Origin: Streptantibioticus rubrisoli
Lineage (GTDB): Bacteria > Actinomycetota > Actinomycetes > Streptomycetales > Streptomycetaceae
NCBI RefSeq assembly: GCF_024436055.1
Contig: NZ_JANFNH010000001.1
Span: 124,001 to 188,000, forward strand
Direction of reading: 5' to 3'
Length of the DNA stretch: 64,000 nucleotides
This document shows positions 1 to 9,307 of this stretch, one piece after another; position 1 is the first letter of the stretch; each line of letters opens with the position of its first letter. Under the pieces are notes generated by a model that saw only the letters and a program-made list of their open reading frames with translations, had not been told where the DNA came from and made no database searches. The translations under genes and the position numbers were made by a program.

Positions 1-155
1 TGGACTTCGACGTGGACGACCTCGACGGGGAGGAGAAGCGGGCGCTCGCCCTCGGTGCGACCGTGCTGGAGCGGACGGACCAGCTCCGCGCGGAGGCCAA
101 CTGGCGGGTCTACGCGGACCCGGCTGGCCATCCGTTCTGCCTCTGCCTCCACTGA
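1..155 (+). CDS. VOC/glyoxalase-family protein, C-terminal fragment
   Basis: Only the last ~50 codons are in the window; the gene starts upstream. The reading frame begins at base 3 and ends with TGA at 153-155. The end reads W-R-V-Y-A-D-P-A-G-H-P-F-C-L-C, the typical last strand of actinobacterial glyoxalase-like (VOC) proteins, where the D-P-x-G-H-P-F-C motif closes the beta-alpha-beta-beta-beta fold. No substrate can be inferred. The family call rests on this C-terminal motif alone. Confidence 0.7.
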   Translation, partial: DFDVDDLDGEEKRALALGATVLERTDQLRAEANWRVYADPAGHPFCLCLH

Positions 156-526
156 GCCCACGGGCCTGACGCAGCCGCTGACACGGCGCCACGGCAGCCG
201 CTGGACGTCGCGGCTTCGACCCCGCGGTCGATCAGCCCGGCGCAGACCGCCACTCGGTGCATCCGGTTGGTCGGACGATCACTGGACCGTTCGCCCAGCG
301 GTACCTCGCGCTTCTCCCGGATGCCCCGCCGCGTCCCACCCCATCGTGTCTGCCGAGATCTCGCACCTGTGGCCGAGCTCCACGCAAGACTGAGGTCCGT
401 GAGGGACCAGGTACGGACAGGCGCTAGCGTGGTCGGTGCTGACAGCGAGGACCGTGCCGGTTCGGTACCGGGTCCAGGGGTGGAGTGAAGGGGAGTAAGG
501 GGAGACATGCGGGTCGGAGCGGCGTT
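156..526. other. Non-coding stretch upstream of sbcD
   Basis: About 370 bases with no convincing gene. A short hairpin (GGTCC/GGACC, 394-408) is visible. A GTG at 485 is in frame with sbcD but would add a 14-residue tail not expected for the family. I see no strong promoter. Confidence 0.4.
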
Positions 527-1687
527 TTGAGGATTCTGCACACATCCGACTGGCATCTGGGGCGGTCGTTCCACCGGGTCAACCTTCTGTCCGCCCAGGA
601 GGCCTTCGTCGACCACCTGGTGGAGACGGTGCGTGCCGAGCGGGTTGACGCGGTTCTGGTCGCGGGGGACGTGTACGACCGCGCGGTGCCGCCGCTGCCC
701 GCCGTGGAACTCTTCGACTCCGCTCTGCACCGGCTCGGCGAGCTAGGTGTGCCGACCGTGATGATCTCCGGCAACCATGACTCGGCACGCCGCCTGGGCG
801 TCGGGGCACGGCTGATGTCCCGCGCGGGCATCCATCTGCGCACCGCGCCGAAGGACTGCGGCACCCCCGTGCTGCTGAACGACGAGCACGGCGAGGTGGC
901 GCTGTACGGGCTGCCGTACCTCGAACCGACCCTGGTACGCGCCGAGTTCGGCGCGACACGCGCCGACCACACCACCGTGCTCAGCGCCGCCATGGACCGG
1001 GTCCGCGCCGACCTGGCCGCCCGCCCGGCCGGTACCCGCTCGGTCGTCCTCGCCCATGCCTTCGTCGCGGGCGGGGTCGGCTGCCGCAGCGAACGCGACA
1101 TCACCGCGGGTGGTGTCGCCGCGGTACCCGCCGAGGTGTTCGACGGCGTCGACTATGTGGCCCTCGGCCATCTGCACGGCGCGCAGACCATCACCGACCG
1201 GATCCGCTACTCCGGCTCCCCACTGGCCTACTCGTTCTCCGAGCACCAGCACCGCAAGACCATGTGGCTGGTCGACCTCGGCCCGGACGGCGGGATCGCC
1301 GCGGAACGGGTGGACTGCCCGGTGCCGCGCCGACTGGCCAGGATCAGGGGCACGCTGGAGGAACTGCTGTCCGACCCGGCGCTGGAGGCCGCCGAGGACG
1401 CCTGGGTGGAGGCCACACTGACCGACGCGCAGCGCCCGTACGATCCGATGGCCCGGCTGGCCCGGCGCTTCCCGCATGTGCTGGCGCTCGACTTCGACCC
1501 GCAGGGCGCCGCCGTGGATCCGCTGGCCTCCTACGCCAAGCGGTTGCGTGACCGTACCGACCAGCAGATCGCCGAGGACTTCGTGGCCCATGTGCGCGGC
1601 CGTGGGCCGGATCCGGCGGAGCGCGCGGTGCTGCGGGACGCGCTGGAGGCGGCGCGGGTGCGCGCCGCGGTGGGAGAGGCGGTCTGA
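527..1687 (+). CDS. sbcD: Exonuclease SbcCD subunit D (SbcD/Mre11-type nuclease)
   Basis: Nuclease subunit of the SbcCD complex, the bacterial Mre11-Rad50 counterpart that opens hairpins and trims double-strand DNA ends. The calcineurin-like metallophosphoesterase motifs appear in order: H-T-S-D-W-H-L-G near the N-terminus, G-D-V-Y-D-R, S-G-N-H-D-S, H-A-F and G-H-L-H-G. About 386 residues, normal for the family. The start is taken as TTG at 527, because M/L-R-I-L-H-T-S-D is the usual first block and GGAG lies 7 bases upstream; GTG at 485 is the in-frame alternative. The stop overlaps the sbcC start by one base (TGATG), so the two are translationally coupled. Confidence 0.93.
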   Translation: MRILHTSDWHLGRSFHRVNLLSAQEAFVDHLVETVRAERVDAVLVAGDVYDRAVPPLPAVELFDSALHRLGELGVPTVMISGNHDSARRLGVGARLMSRAGIHLRTAPKDCGTPVLLNDEHGEVALYGLPYLEPTLVRAEFGATRADHTTVLSAAMDRVRADLAARPAGTRSVVLAHAFVAGGVGCRSERDITAGGVAAVPAEVFDGVDYVALGHLHGAQTITDRIRYSGSPLAYSFSEHQHRKTMWLVDLGPDGGIAAERVDCPVPRRLARIRGTLEELLSDPALEAAEDAWVEATLTDAQRPYDPMARLARRFPHVLALDFDPQGAAVDPLASYAKRLRDRTDQQIAEDFVAHVRGRGPDPAERAVLRDALEAARVRAAVGEAV

Positions 1688-4600
1688 TGAGGCTGCACCG
1701 GCTGAAGGTGACCGCCTTCGGACCGTACCGCCGCACCGAGGAAATAGACTTCGACGAACTGTCCTCCGGCGGGATATTCCTGCTGCACGGCGCCACGGGT
1801 GCGGGCAAGACCTCGGTGCTCGACGCGGTGTGCTTCGCGCTGTACGGCGAGGTACCGGGCGTCCGGCCGCGCAACCGGCTGCGCAGCGACCACGCGGATC
1901 CCGACCAGTTGACCGAGGTGGTCCTCGAACTCACCGTCGGCGGGCGCCGTTTGGAGTTGACCCGCCGCCCTGAACAGGAGCGCCCCAAGCGGCGCGGCAC
2001 CGGCACCACGGTGGACAAGCAGTTCAGCGCGCTGCGCGAACTGTCGTCCAGCACCGGCGAGTGGACCGCGCTCAGCCGCTCGCACCAGGAGATCGGCGAG
2101 GAGATCAAGCAGCTGCTCGGCATGAGCAGGGAGCAGTTCTGCCAGGTGGTGCTGCTGCCACAGGGCCAGTTCGCCACGTTCCTGCGGGCCGACGCCACCA
2201 AGCGCGGCGAACTGCTCGGCAGGCTGTTCGGCACCGACCGCTTCGTCAGCGCGGAGCGCTGGCTGTTCGAGCGGCGCGGCGCCGTCGAGGACCGGGTACG
2301 AGCCCAGGACCAGCGGCTGATCGCACTGGCGCACCGGATGCGGCAGGCCGCGGGCCCAGCCGTCGCGGAACAGCCGCCGCCGGATACTGCACCGGGCGAG
2401 CCGGAGTTGGCCGAACGGGTACTGGCCTGGGCCGCCTTCGCGCGTACCGCCGCCCGGGAGCACGCCGACGTCGCGGAGCTGGCCCTGACCGCGGCGGAGT
2501 CGGCGCTGAAGCAGGCCGAGGGAAGCCTGGAGGCGGTCCGCGAGACCGCCGACCTGCAGCAGCGGTACGCCGACGCGCAGGCCCGCTCCGCTGAACTCGC
2601 CGCCGAGCGCGGGCAGTACGAGGCGGCACGCGAGCGCTGGACGCGCGCCAGTGCCGCCGGGCAGGTCGCCCCCGCACTCGACGCACGCGACACCGCGCGG
2701 CGCGATCACCACGCGGCCGAGGCGGCCCGGCACCGCACCTGCGCCACGCTCCCCGACGCCCCCGGCAGCGCCGACGAACTCGCCGAGCGTGCGGGCCGAC
2801 TGCGTGAGGACCTCGGTCGGCTCGACGTGGCCCGCCGCGCCGAGGAACGGATCAACGAGCTGATCGTGGCCCGCGACAAGCTCGACCGCGAGGCCGCCGC
2901 CGACGAGCAGGCCGAACGCGACACCGAGATATGGCTGGCCGACTGGGACCAGGTGCGCGCCGCCCACCAGCGCCGTATCGACACCGCGCACGAGGCCGCG
3001 CAGCTTGCGGTACGACTCGCCGGTCAACTGGACGCCGCGCGTACGGGCGTTGACGCCGCGCGCCGCCGTGACGAGCTGGTCGAGCGGGAACGGGCCGTCG
3101 ACGAGCGGTTGTTGGGCGCCCGTGAGGCCGCGGTCGCCGCGCGGGAGCGGTGGCTGGAGTTGAAGGACCGGCGGCTGCGTGGCATAGCCGCGGAGCTGGC
3201 CGGGGAGTTGACCGACGGCGAACCGTGCCCGGTCTGCGGCTCGGCCGACCATCCCGCACCGGCGGAGCCCGGCACCGGTCATGTCGACCGGGCCATGGAG
3301 GAGCGGGCCCAGGCCGACTACCTGCGGGCCGACGAGTCCCGTGCCGCCGCCCAGCTCGAGCTGCACACCGTACGGGAGCGGCTGTCCGCCGTCCGCGAGG
3401 CCGTGCGGGACCAGCCGGTGGCCGAACTCGCCGCCCGGCTGGCCGAGTTGGAGTCGGCGCACGACGAGGCGGCTCGTGCGGCGGCTGACGCGCGTCCCGC
3501 CCGGGAGGCATGGGAACTGGCTGAGCGGGAGCATCAGCGACGTATCGACGCCCGGCAACGGGCCCGCGCCCGCGCCGCCGACCTGCTCGCCCGCCGTGAG
3601 ACCCTGGACGCCGAACTCAGCGCGCTGCGCGACCAGTTGGCCGGGCTGCTGGACGGCCAGGGCGGCGTCGCCGAGCACGCCTCGCGCCTGGAGCGGCTCG
3701 CGGCGGCGTACACCGCGGCGGCGGACGCCGCGAAGGCCGCGGCCGGTACGGCCGAGCGCCTGGCGCAGGCGGAGGAACGGCTGGCGGACGCCGCGCGCCG
3801 CGCCGGATTCGACACCGTGGCGCAGGTCTGCGAGGCCCGCCTGGACGCGGAGGAACTGCGCGCACTGGGCAAGCGGGTCGAGGAGTACCAGGCGCGACAG
3901 GCCGCCGTCACCCGCGAACTGGCCGACCCCGAGGTACGGGCCGCGGCGGCGTCGCCGCCCGCCGATCCGCAGCGGGCCCGCGCGACCCTCGACGCCGCCG
4001 GTGAAAGACTGCGCGAGGCGTTCGCCGTACGGCAGGCGGCACGCTCCCGGTGCGCGGAACTCGACCGCCTGTCGGCAGCGGCGCAACGGCAGACGGCCGA
4101 ACTCGCCCCGCTGCGCGAGGAGTACAACCGGCTCAGGCGGCTCGCGGAACTGGTGTCGGGCAGCTCGGCGGAGAACCAGTACCGGATGCGCCTGGAGTCA
4201 TATGTCCTCGCGGCCCGGCTGGAGCAGGTCGCGGTCGCGGCGAGCCTAAGGCTGCGGCGGATGTCCTCCGGCCGTTACACCCTGGTGCACACCGACGCCA
4301 GGATCTCCGGGCGGGGCCGCTGGGGCCTGGGGCTACGGGTGGTGGACGCCTGGACCGGAACCGAGCGCGACACCACGACGCTGTCCGGCGGCGAGACCTT
4401 CTTCGCCTCGCTCGCCCTCGCGCTCGGGCTCGCCGATGTGGTGACCGAGGAGGCCGGGGGCGTACGGCTGGACACGCTGTTCATCGACGAGGGCTTCGGC
4501 AGCCTGGACGAGCAGACGCTGGACGAGGTCCTCGATGTGCTGGACGGCCTGCGGGAGCGCGACCGCGCGGTGGGCATCGTCAGCCATGTCGCCGATCTGC

Positions 4601-4692
4601 GGCAGCGCATCCCGGCCCAACTGGAGGTCGTCAAGGGCCGGTACGGCTCGGTGGTGCGGCAGCGCTCGGGCGCGGCGGCGGTCAGCGGGTGA
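1687..4692 (+). CDS. sbcC: Exonuclease SbcCD subunit C (SbcC/Rad50-type ATPase)
   Basis: SMC-like ATPase partner of SbcD, 1001 residues. Walker A is G-A-T-G-A-G-K-T-S (residues 35-43). Long Ala/Glu/Arg-rich coiled coils flank a zinc hook C-P-V-C at residues 514-517, which dimerises the two coils through one zinc. The C-terminal lobe carries the ABC signature T-L-S-G-G-E and Walker B L-F-I-D-E-G-F-G. All elements needed for ATP-gated DNA-end processing are present. The ATG overlaps the sbcD stop. Its 3' end overlaps the convergent GNAT gene by 11 bases. Confidence 0.95.
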   Translation: MRLHRLKVTAFGPYRRTEEIDFDELSSGGIFLLHGATGAGKTSVLDAVCFALYGEVPGVRPRNRLRSDHADPDQLTEVVLELTVGGRRLELTRRPEQERPKRRGTGTTVDKQFSALRELSSSTGEWTALSRSHQEIGEEIKQLLGMSREQFCQVVLLPQGQFATFLRADATKRGELLGRLFGTDRFVSAERWLFERRGAVEDRVRAQDQRLIALAHRMRQAAGPAVAEQPPPDTAPGEPELAERVLAWAAFARTAAREHADVAELALTAAESALKQAEGSLEAVRETADLQQRYADAQARSAELAAERGQYEAARERWTRASAAGQVAPALDARDTARRDHHAAEAARHRTCATLPDAPGSADELAERAGRLREDLGRLDVARRAEERINELIVARDKLDREAAADEQAERDTEIWLADWDQVRAAHQRRIDTAHEAAQLAVRLAGQLDAARTGVDAARRRDELVERERAVDERLLGAREAAVAARERWLELKDRRLRGIAAELAGELTDGEPCPVCGSADHPAPAEPGTGHVDRAMEERAQADYLRADESRAAAQLELHTVRERLSAVREAVRDQPVAELAARLAELESAHDEAARAAADARPAREAWELAEREHQRRIDARQRARARAADLLARRETLDAELSALRDQLAGLLDGQGGVAEHASRLERLAAAYTAAADAAKAAAGTAERLAQAEERLADAARRAGFDTVAQVCEARLDAEELRALGKRVEEYQARQAAVTRELADPEVRAAAASPPADPQRARATLDAAGERLREAFAVRQAARSRCAELDRLSAAAQRQTAELAPLREEYNRLRRLAELVSGSSAENQYRMRLESYVLAARLEQVAVAASLRLRRMSSGRYTLVHTDARISGRGRWGLGLRVVDAWTGTERDTTTLSGGETFFASLALALGLADVVTEEAGGVRLDTLFIDEGFGSLDEQTLDEVLDVLDGLRERDRAVGIVSHVADLRQRIPAQLEVVKGRYGSVVRQRSGAAAVSG

Positions 4693-5221
4693 GGCCGGGC
4701 GTGCCCGGCTCGCCCAACTCGTACGCCCACAGGCCCTCGCGGTCCTCGACCCGGTGGAATCCGGCGCGCTCCAGGACCCGTTGGGACGGCCGGTTGTCCG
4801 GCTCGGTCATGGCCAGCACGGTGTGCACGCCGGGCTGACGCAGCGTCCAGTCGGTGAGCAGCCGTAGCGCGTCGGTCGCCCAGCCCGACCCTCGGCCGGA
4901 CACCGACAGGTCGTAGCCGACCTCCACCACGCCGTCCACCGGCGGTCCGTGGAACCCCATCCCGCCGACGGCCACCGCGTCCTCGGCGCGCAGGATCGCG
5001 AACAGCCCCCAGTGCGGCCGGTGTTGCCCGGCGGCGCTGGCCTTCGCCACCATCCTGGCCGCCACCACGGTGCCCTCGCCGGGAGCACCGTCGATCCAGC
5101 GCAGACCGTCGGGCGCGCCGTCGGCCACCAGCGCCGCCTCTTCGGGCGTGACCTCGTGCAACGCGACCCGTCCCTGGCGCAGCACCAGCCGCGGGCCTTC
5201 ATGGGACACGTCCACCACCAT
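4682..5221 (-). CDS. GNAT-family N-acetyltransferase
   Basis: 179 residues with a GNAT fold: a beta-strand pair around V-G-G-M-G-F-H-G, the G-Y-D-L-S-V strand, and an acetyl-CoA pyrophosphate loop in S-G-R-G-S-G-W-A-T-D-A (Q/R-x-x-G-x-G/A type), followed by E-P-D-N-R-P-S-Q-R-V-L-E-R-A-G-F. This last motif is typical of RimJ/RimL-like enzymes that acetylate protein N-termini or small amines. The ATG at 5221 is the first in-frame start. Convergent with sbcC. The acceptor substrate is unknown. Confidence 0.85.
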   Translation of the reverse strand: MVVDVSHEGPRLVLRQGRVALHEVTPEEAALVADGAPDGLRWIDGAPGEGTVVAARMVAKASAAGQHRPHWGLFAILRAEDAVAVGGMGFHGPPVDGVVEVGYDLSVSGRGSGWATDALRLLTDWTLRQPGVHTVLAMTEPDNRPSQRVLERAGFHRVEDREGLWAYELGEPGTPGLTR

Positions 5222-5248
5222 CGGGCGACTCCTACGGGGAAAGGTGGT

Positions 5249-5276
5249 GGCGGCCGGGCCTGACGACCCGGCCGCC
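5249..5276 (-). terminator. Hairpin terminator after the DUF885 gene
   Basis: Perfect 10-bp stem (GGCGGCCGGG / CCCGGCCGCC) with an 8-base loop, 18 bases past the stop of the leftward DUF885 gene and before the next leftward gene. No T-run, as is usual in Streptomyces. Confidence 0.6.
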
Positions 5277-5293
5277 GCTGACCATGGACGCGA

Positions 5294-7015
5294 TCAGAGC
5301 TGGGAGAGCTCGTCCACCAGGTCGTCCAGACCCAGCGAACCCTGGGAGAGGGCCGCCATGTGCCAGGACTTGGCGTCGAAGTCCGCCCCGTGCGCCCGGC
5401 GGGCCGCCTCGCGACCGGTCAACCAGGCGCGTTCGCCGAGCTTGTAGCCGATCGCCTGCCCCGGCATGCCCAGGTACCGTACGAGCTCGCTGTCCAGGAA
5501 CTTCGCCGGCCGGCCGCTGTGCAGACCGAAGAACTCCCGGGCCAGCGCGGGCGTCCAGCGCTGGCCGTCACCGTTCGACCAGCCGATCCGCCGGGCCGAG
5601 TCCGCCGGGATCGGCAGCTCCAGGTGCATGCCGATGTCGATGATCACCCGCACCGCGCGCATCATCTGCGCGTCCAGATAGCCCAGTCGGCGGCCCGGGT
5701 CGGTGAGGAAGCCCAACTCGTCCATCAGGCGCTCGGCATACAGTGCCCAGCCCTCGACGTTGGCGCTCACCAGGCCCACCGATGCCTGGTAGCGGGACAG
5801 TTGGGGAGCCACGTGCACCCACTGGGCCAGTTGCAGATGGTGGCCGGGGACACCCTCGTGGTACCAGGTGCTGACCAGGTCGTAGACCGGGAAGCGCTCC
5901 CGGCCCAGGGTCGGCAGCCAGGTCCGGCCCGGACGCGAGAAGTCCAGCGCGGGGCTGGTGTAGTACGGTGCCGCGGCGCTGCCCGGCGGGGCGATCATCG
6001 CCTCCACCTTGCGGACCGGCTCGGCGAGGTCGAAGTGCGTGCCGTCGAGCGCGGCGATCGCTTCGTCCATCAGCCCCTGCAGCCACTCGCGCACCGCTTC
6101 GACGCCCTCGACGGCCTCGCCCGCCGTCTCCAGATGCGCCAGCGCCTCGCGGGGTGTGGAGCCGGGCAGCACCTTCTCCGCCTCGGCGCGCATCTCGTCG
6201 TGGATGCGGTGGAACTCCTGCCAGCCCCAGGCGTACGCCTCGTCCAGGTCGAGGTCGGCGCCGGTCCACTCGCGCACCCACAGCGCGTAGCGGTCGCGGC
6301 CCACGGGGTCCGGAGTGTCCCGTATGGCGGGCGCGTAGGTGTCACGCAGCCAGTCGCGCAGCTCGGCGACGGCGGCGGTGGCCTTGGCGGCGGACGCGTC
6401 GAGTTCGGTGCGCAGCGCCTGCGGGCCGGTGGCGACGAGGTCGGCGAACCAGCTGCGCTCGTCACCGGCCCACTCGGTCAACTGCTCGACAACGGTCTCC
6501 ACTTGGCGCGGCCCACCGGGCAGGCCCTGCCGCAGGCCCTCTTCCAGAGAGGCGCGGTAACCGCTGAGCGCCTCGGGGACGTTGCGCAGCCGCCCGGCGA
6601 CCGAGGTCCAGTCCGCCTCGGTCTCGGTGGGCATGAGCGTGAACCCCTCCCGCACCGCGTGCACGGGTGAGCTGAGGTTGCTGATCCACCGCAGCCGTTC
6701 CCCCGCGTCGTGCACGGCGAGCCCGGCGGTGAGCCGTTCGCGCAGCAGCCGGGCGCAGCGGCGCTCGGCCTCGTCCTGGCAGCCGCCCGCCGCCTCGGCG
6801 GCGTCCAGTTCGGCGAGGGTGCGCCGGGACAGGTCGGCAAGGGCGTCGAAGCCTGCCGGTGAGAAGTCGGGCAGCCGGTCGTCGCCTGGGTTCAGGCCGA
6901 GGTAGAGGCCGGTGAGCGGGTCGAGTTCGGCCAGGGCGTCTACGTAGGCGTCGGCGATCGCCCGCGGGAGCCGCCGGTCGGGTCGGCTCTTGGCAGCGTC
7001 AGATGTATCGGACAT
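5294..7015 (-). CDS. DUF885 family protein (predicted metallopeptidase-like)
   Basis: 573 residues, the usual length of DUF885 proteins. The diagnostic H-E-G-V-P-G-H-H block is near residues 386-393; in this family H-E-x-x-P-G-H-H is the presumed zinc-binding, peptidase-like site. No signal peptide or membrane segment, so it is probably cytoplasmic. Starts at ATG 7015 and stands alone between two hairpin- or gap-bounded genes. The biological substrate is unknown; peptidase activity is inferred from the motif. Confidence 0.88.
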   Translation of the reverse strand: MSDTSDAAKSRPDRRLPRAIADAYVDALAELDPLTGLYLGLNPGDDRLPDFSPAGFDALADLSRRTLAELDAAEAAGGCQDEAERRCARLLRERLTAGLAVHDAGERLRWISNLSSPVHAVREGFTLMPTETEADWTSVAGRLRNVPEALSGYRASLEEGLRQGLPGGPRQVETVVEQLTEWAGDERSWFADLVATGPQALRTELDASAAKATAAVAELRDWLRDTYAPAIRDTPDPVGRDRYALWVREWTGADLDLDEAYAWGWQEFHRIHDEMRAEAEKVLPGSTPREALAHLETAGEAVEGVEAVREWLQGLMDEAIAALDGTHFDLAEPVRKVEAMIAPPGSAAAPYYTSPALDFSRPGRTWLPTLGRERFPVYDLVSTWYHEGVPGHHLQLAQWVHVAPQLSRYQASVGLVSANVEGWALYAERLMDELGFLTDPGRRLGYLDAQMMRAVRVIIDIGMHLELPIPADSARRIGWSNGDGQRWTPALAREFFGLHSGRPAKFLDSELVRYLGMPGQAIGYKLGERAWLTGREAARRAHGADFDAKSWHMAALSQGSLGLDDLVDELSQL

Positions 7016-7178
7016 GCGGCCATCCTGGTACGGGAGCCGGTCCCGCGTCGATCACTTTGCGCTCGCGCTCAGCGGAACGGTGGCTCCGACGCCGCCGCGC
7101 GCCGTCCTCCGGCCGCGGTGGGCCAGGCCGGTCGCGCGGCGGCCTCCCGGCTGCCGCGGGTCACAACTCCGTTGCGCC

Positions 7179-8540
7179 CTACCGTGGTCGGGGCTGCTGG
7201 TGTATGAGGGGTGCGTCCTCGGCGTCGCGGTTGAAGGTGGCGGTGATGACCAGGGTGGCGTCCTCCACGAGGTAGTCCAGTGGCAGGCCGAGCCCGCGCA
7301 TCGCCGCCACCATGGGGGTGTTCGCCGACTTGGTGACCGCGTACACCCCACCGCACCCCGTCTCCCGGGCGAGTGCGACCAGCCGCCGCAGGAGTTCGGC
7401 GCCGATGCCACGCCCCTGCCACTCGTCCTCCACCAGCAGCGCGACCTCGGTCTCGTCACCGTCCCAGAGCAGATGGCCGAGGGCGACCAGCCTGCCGGAC
7501 GCCGTCTCGACGGCGAGGGTGCGGCCGTGGCGCGGGCTGAGCAGATGGCCCAGATAGCGGGTGGCGTCGCCGGTCGGGCCGTGGTAGCGGCGGCTGAGTG
7601 TGGTGGGCGAGCAGCGGTCGTGCATCGCCCGGGCGGCCGGGAGGTCGGCGGGACTCGCGCGTCGTACGGTGATCTCGTTGCCCTCGGGCAGGGTCAGCAC
7701 ATCGCGCCGGTGCGGGACCCGGGTGCCCAACTGGGCGTCCAGTTCGACCAGCGCCCGGGCTCGGGCGAACTCCGTCGGGGTGAACGGCAGATACGGCCGC
7801 TCGATGACGATCGTGCCGCCTGAGGGGTCCCGTAGCCGCAGCGTGAACTCCTCCAACGCACCGTCCGCGGGCGGCTGTGCGACGTCCCCGGCGGGCAGCG
7901 ACCTTATCCGGCAGCGGCCCAGCAACTGGCGTAGCGCCAGCGGGAGTTCGGCGCTGTCCAGTGCGGTGCGAGTGGCCAGGGTCAGGACCCGGGTGGGGGT
8001 GTCCACCAGGTCGTGGGTGTCGGCCCGCTCCAGCCAGGTGTCCCGGCCGCCCGCCGTGGACACCGTACGGGCCAGCTCCTGCGACTGCACGGTGATCGGC
8101 GCGCGGACCAGGAACTCGTCGACGGTGCCGTCGGAGAGCGGATGGGTCTGCAGTGTGAGGATGTCCACGCCTTCGGCGGCGAGCGCACCGCACAGTGCGG
8201 CGAGGCTGCCCGGTGTGTCGCGCACCGTGGTGCGCAGCCGCCACAGGACGCGCTCACCGGTCACCGGGGCCGCACCGGCCGTCGCGGTGTCCGGCCCCGG
8301 CGGTCCTGGGGGTGAGTGGCCGTGGCGGCGTGACCACCATGTGTGGAACCCGGTGACGGCCAGCAGCAGTACGGCCGAGCCCGTGAGCAGTGCGGGACCG
8401 CCGGGACCGTGCGCCACCAGGTTCGCGGCGAGGTCGGCGGCGGCCACGGCGACGAAGACCGCGGCGAGTTCCACCGCCTCGCGTCGCCAGTGGCGGCGGC
8501 CGCGATGGGATACAGCTTGTGAATGTGACGACTGATGCAT
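7179..8540 (-). CDS. Membrane-anchored ACT-domain / GNAT acetyltransferase fusion
   Basis: About 453 residues from ATG 8540 (an in-frame start 36 bases upstream is possible but has no better ribosome site). Order: two N-terminal hydrophobic segments (A-V-F-V-A-V-A-A-A-D-L-A and L-L-T-G-S-A-V-L-L-L-A-V), a Pro-rich linker, an ACT-like domain (L-R-T-T-V-R-D-T-P-G-S-L-A-A-L), a Pro/Asp-rich middle, then a C-terminal GNAT domain with E-W-Q-G-R-G-I-G-A-E-L-L, a clear acetyl-CoA loop (Q-x-x-G-x-G). ACT domains usually bind amino acids, so amino-acid-controlled acetylation is plausible but inferred. Confidence 0.82.
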   Translation of the reverse strand: MHQSSHSQAVSHRGRRHWRREAVELAAVFVAVAAADLAANLVAHGPGGPALLTGSAVLLLAVTGFHTWWSRRHGHSPPGPPGPDTATAGAAPVTGERVLWRLRTTVRDTPGSLAALCGALAAEGVDILTLQTHPLSDGTVDEFLVRAPITVQSQELARTVSTAGGRDTWLERADTHDLVDTPTRVLTLATRTALDSAELPLALRQLLGRCRIRSLPAGDVAQPPADGALEEFTLRLRDPSGGTIVIERPYLPFTPTEFARARALVELDAQLGTRVPHRRDVLTLPEGNEITVRRASPADLPAARAMHDRCSPTTLSRRYHGPTGDATRYLGHLLSPRHGRTLAVETASGRLVALGHLLWDGDETEVALLVEDEWQGRGIGAELLRRLVALARETGCGGVYAVTKSANTPMVAAMRGLGLPLDYLVEDATLVITATFNRDAEDAPLIHQQPRPR

Positions 8541-8618
8541 GGCACCCACCCTGTCGAACGCTTGTTGCGTGATCACGAACGCTTCGTGTCGGATGGGTAA
8601 AGGAGGGCTGATGTGGGG

Positions 8619-9215
8619 TTAGTTGCCCTCTTTGCTGCCATCCATCCGGTTTACTGAGGAGGCGTTGGCGGGGTCGGCCTCGCCTGCCCCGGCTCCGGTC
8701 ATGGCGGCGCGGGTCAAACGACGCAGCGTCACTCCGCACCACCGCGCGTAGACGCGTTGCAGCGCACGCCCCAGCGGTCCTGCGGCGCGCAGGTACCAGC
8801 TCGCCGCACGGCTGAACGCGGTGACGCTCAGCCAGGCCGCCCCGTCGGCCGCCCGTTCGACTGTGAACGACTCCTCGCCGCACTCCGGGTGGCCCGCGAG
8901 CGTGCCGTAGGCGAAGCCGATCCGGTGCGGCTCGCGCACCGTCCACACCACCTCGCAGGGCGCGTGTATTCGCCAACGCCCGATGCCGAGACCCACCACG
9001 ACCCGCACCCCTGGCGCGGCCCGCGTGGCGGTGGCGTCGATCCGCACCCCCATCGCCCGGTGCATGCGCCAGTCGAGCACCGCCGCACCGGCGGCGGCCA
9101 GCGCCGACGGACCGTCACCGATCCGGGTGCGGACGCGGAAGAAGTGGTACCCGGGCGGCGGCAGTTCACGGATCCGCCGTGTCGCCCCCACCTCGTCGTA
9201 TGTGAACCCGCCCAC
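8619..9215 (-). CDS. DUF1990 family protein
   Basis: 198 residues beginning at GTG 9215 behind a purine-rich stretch. The family hallmarks are an early W-R-M-H block, the G-L-G-I-G-R-W-R strand, and G-T-L-A-G-H-P-E-C-G-E-E-S-F-T-V. DUF1990 proteins are SRPBCC/START-like in general appearance; no activity is established. The C-terminal ~25 residues are low-complexity and probably disordered. Same strand as its neighbours but with ~80-90-base gaps, so co-transcription is only possible. Confidence 0.85.
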   Translation of the reverse strand: MGGFTYDEVGATRRIRELPPPGYHFFRVRTRIGDGPSALAAAGAAVLDWRMHRAMGVRIDATATRAAPGVRVVVGLGIGRWRIHAPCEVVWTVREPHRIGFAYGTLAGHPECGEESFTVERAADGAAWLSVTAFSRAASWYLRAAGPLGRALQRVYARWCGVTLRRLTRAAMTGAGAGEADPANASSVNRMDGSKEGN

Positions 9216-9307
9216 CGCTCCACCCCCTTTGCCTTCGTGGTTCCCACACTAGACCGGGGTACCGACAATCGGGCTGGGGGTGGATGGTGGGCCGGGAAAG
9301 CGGTGGA

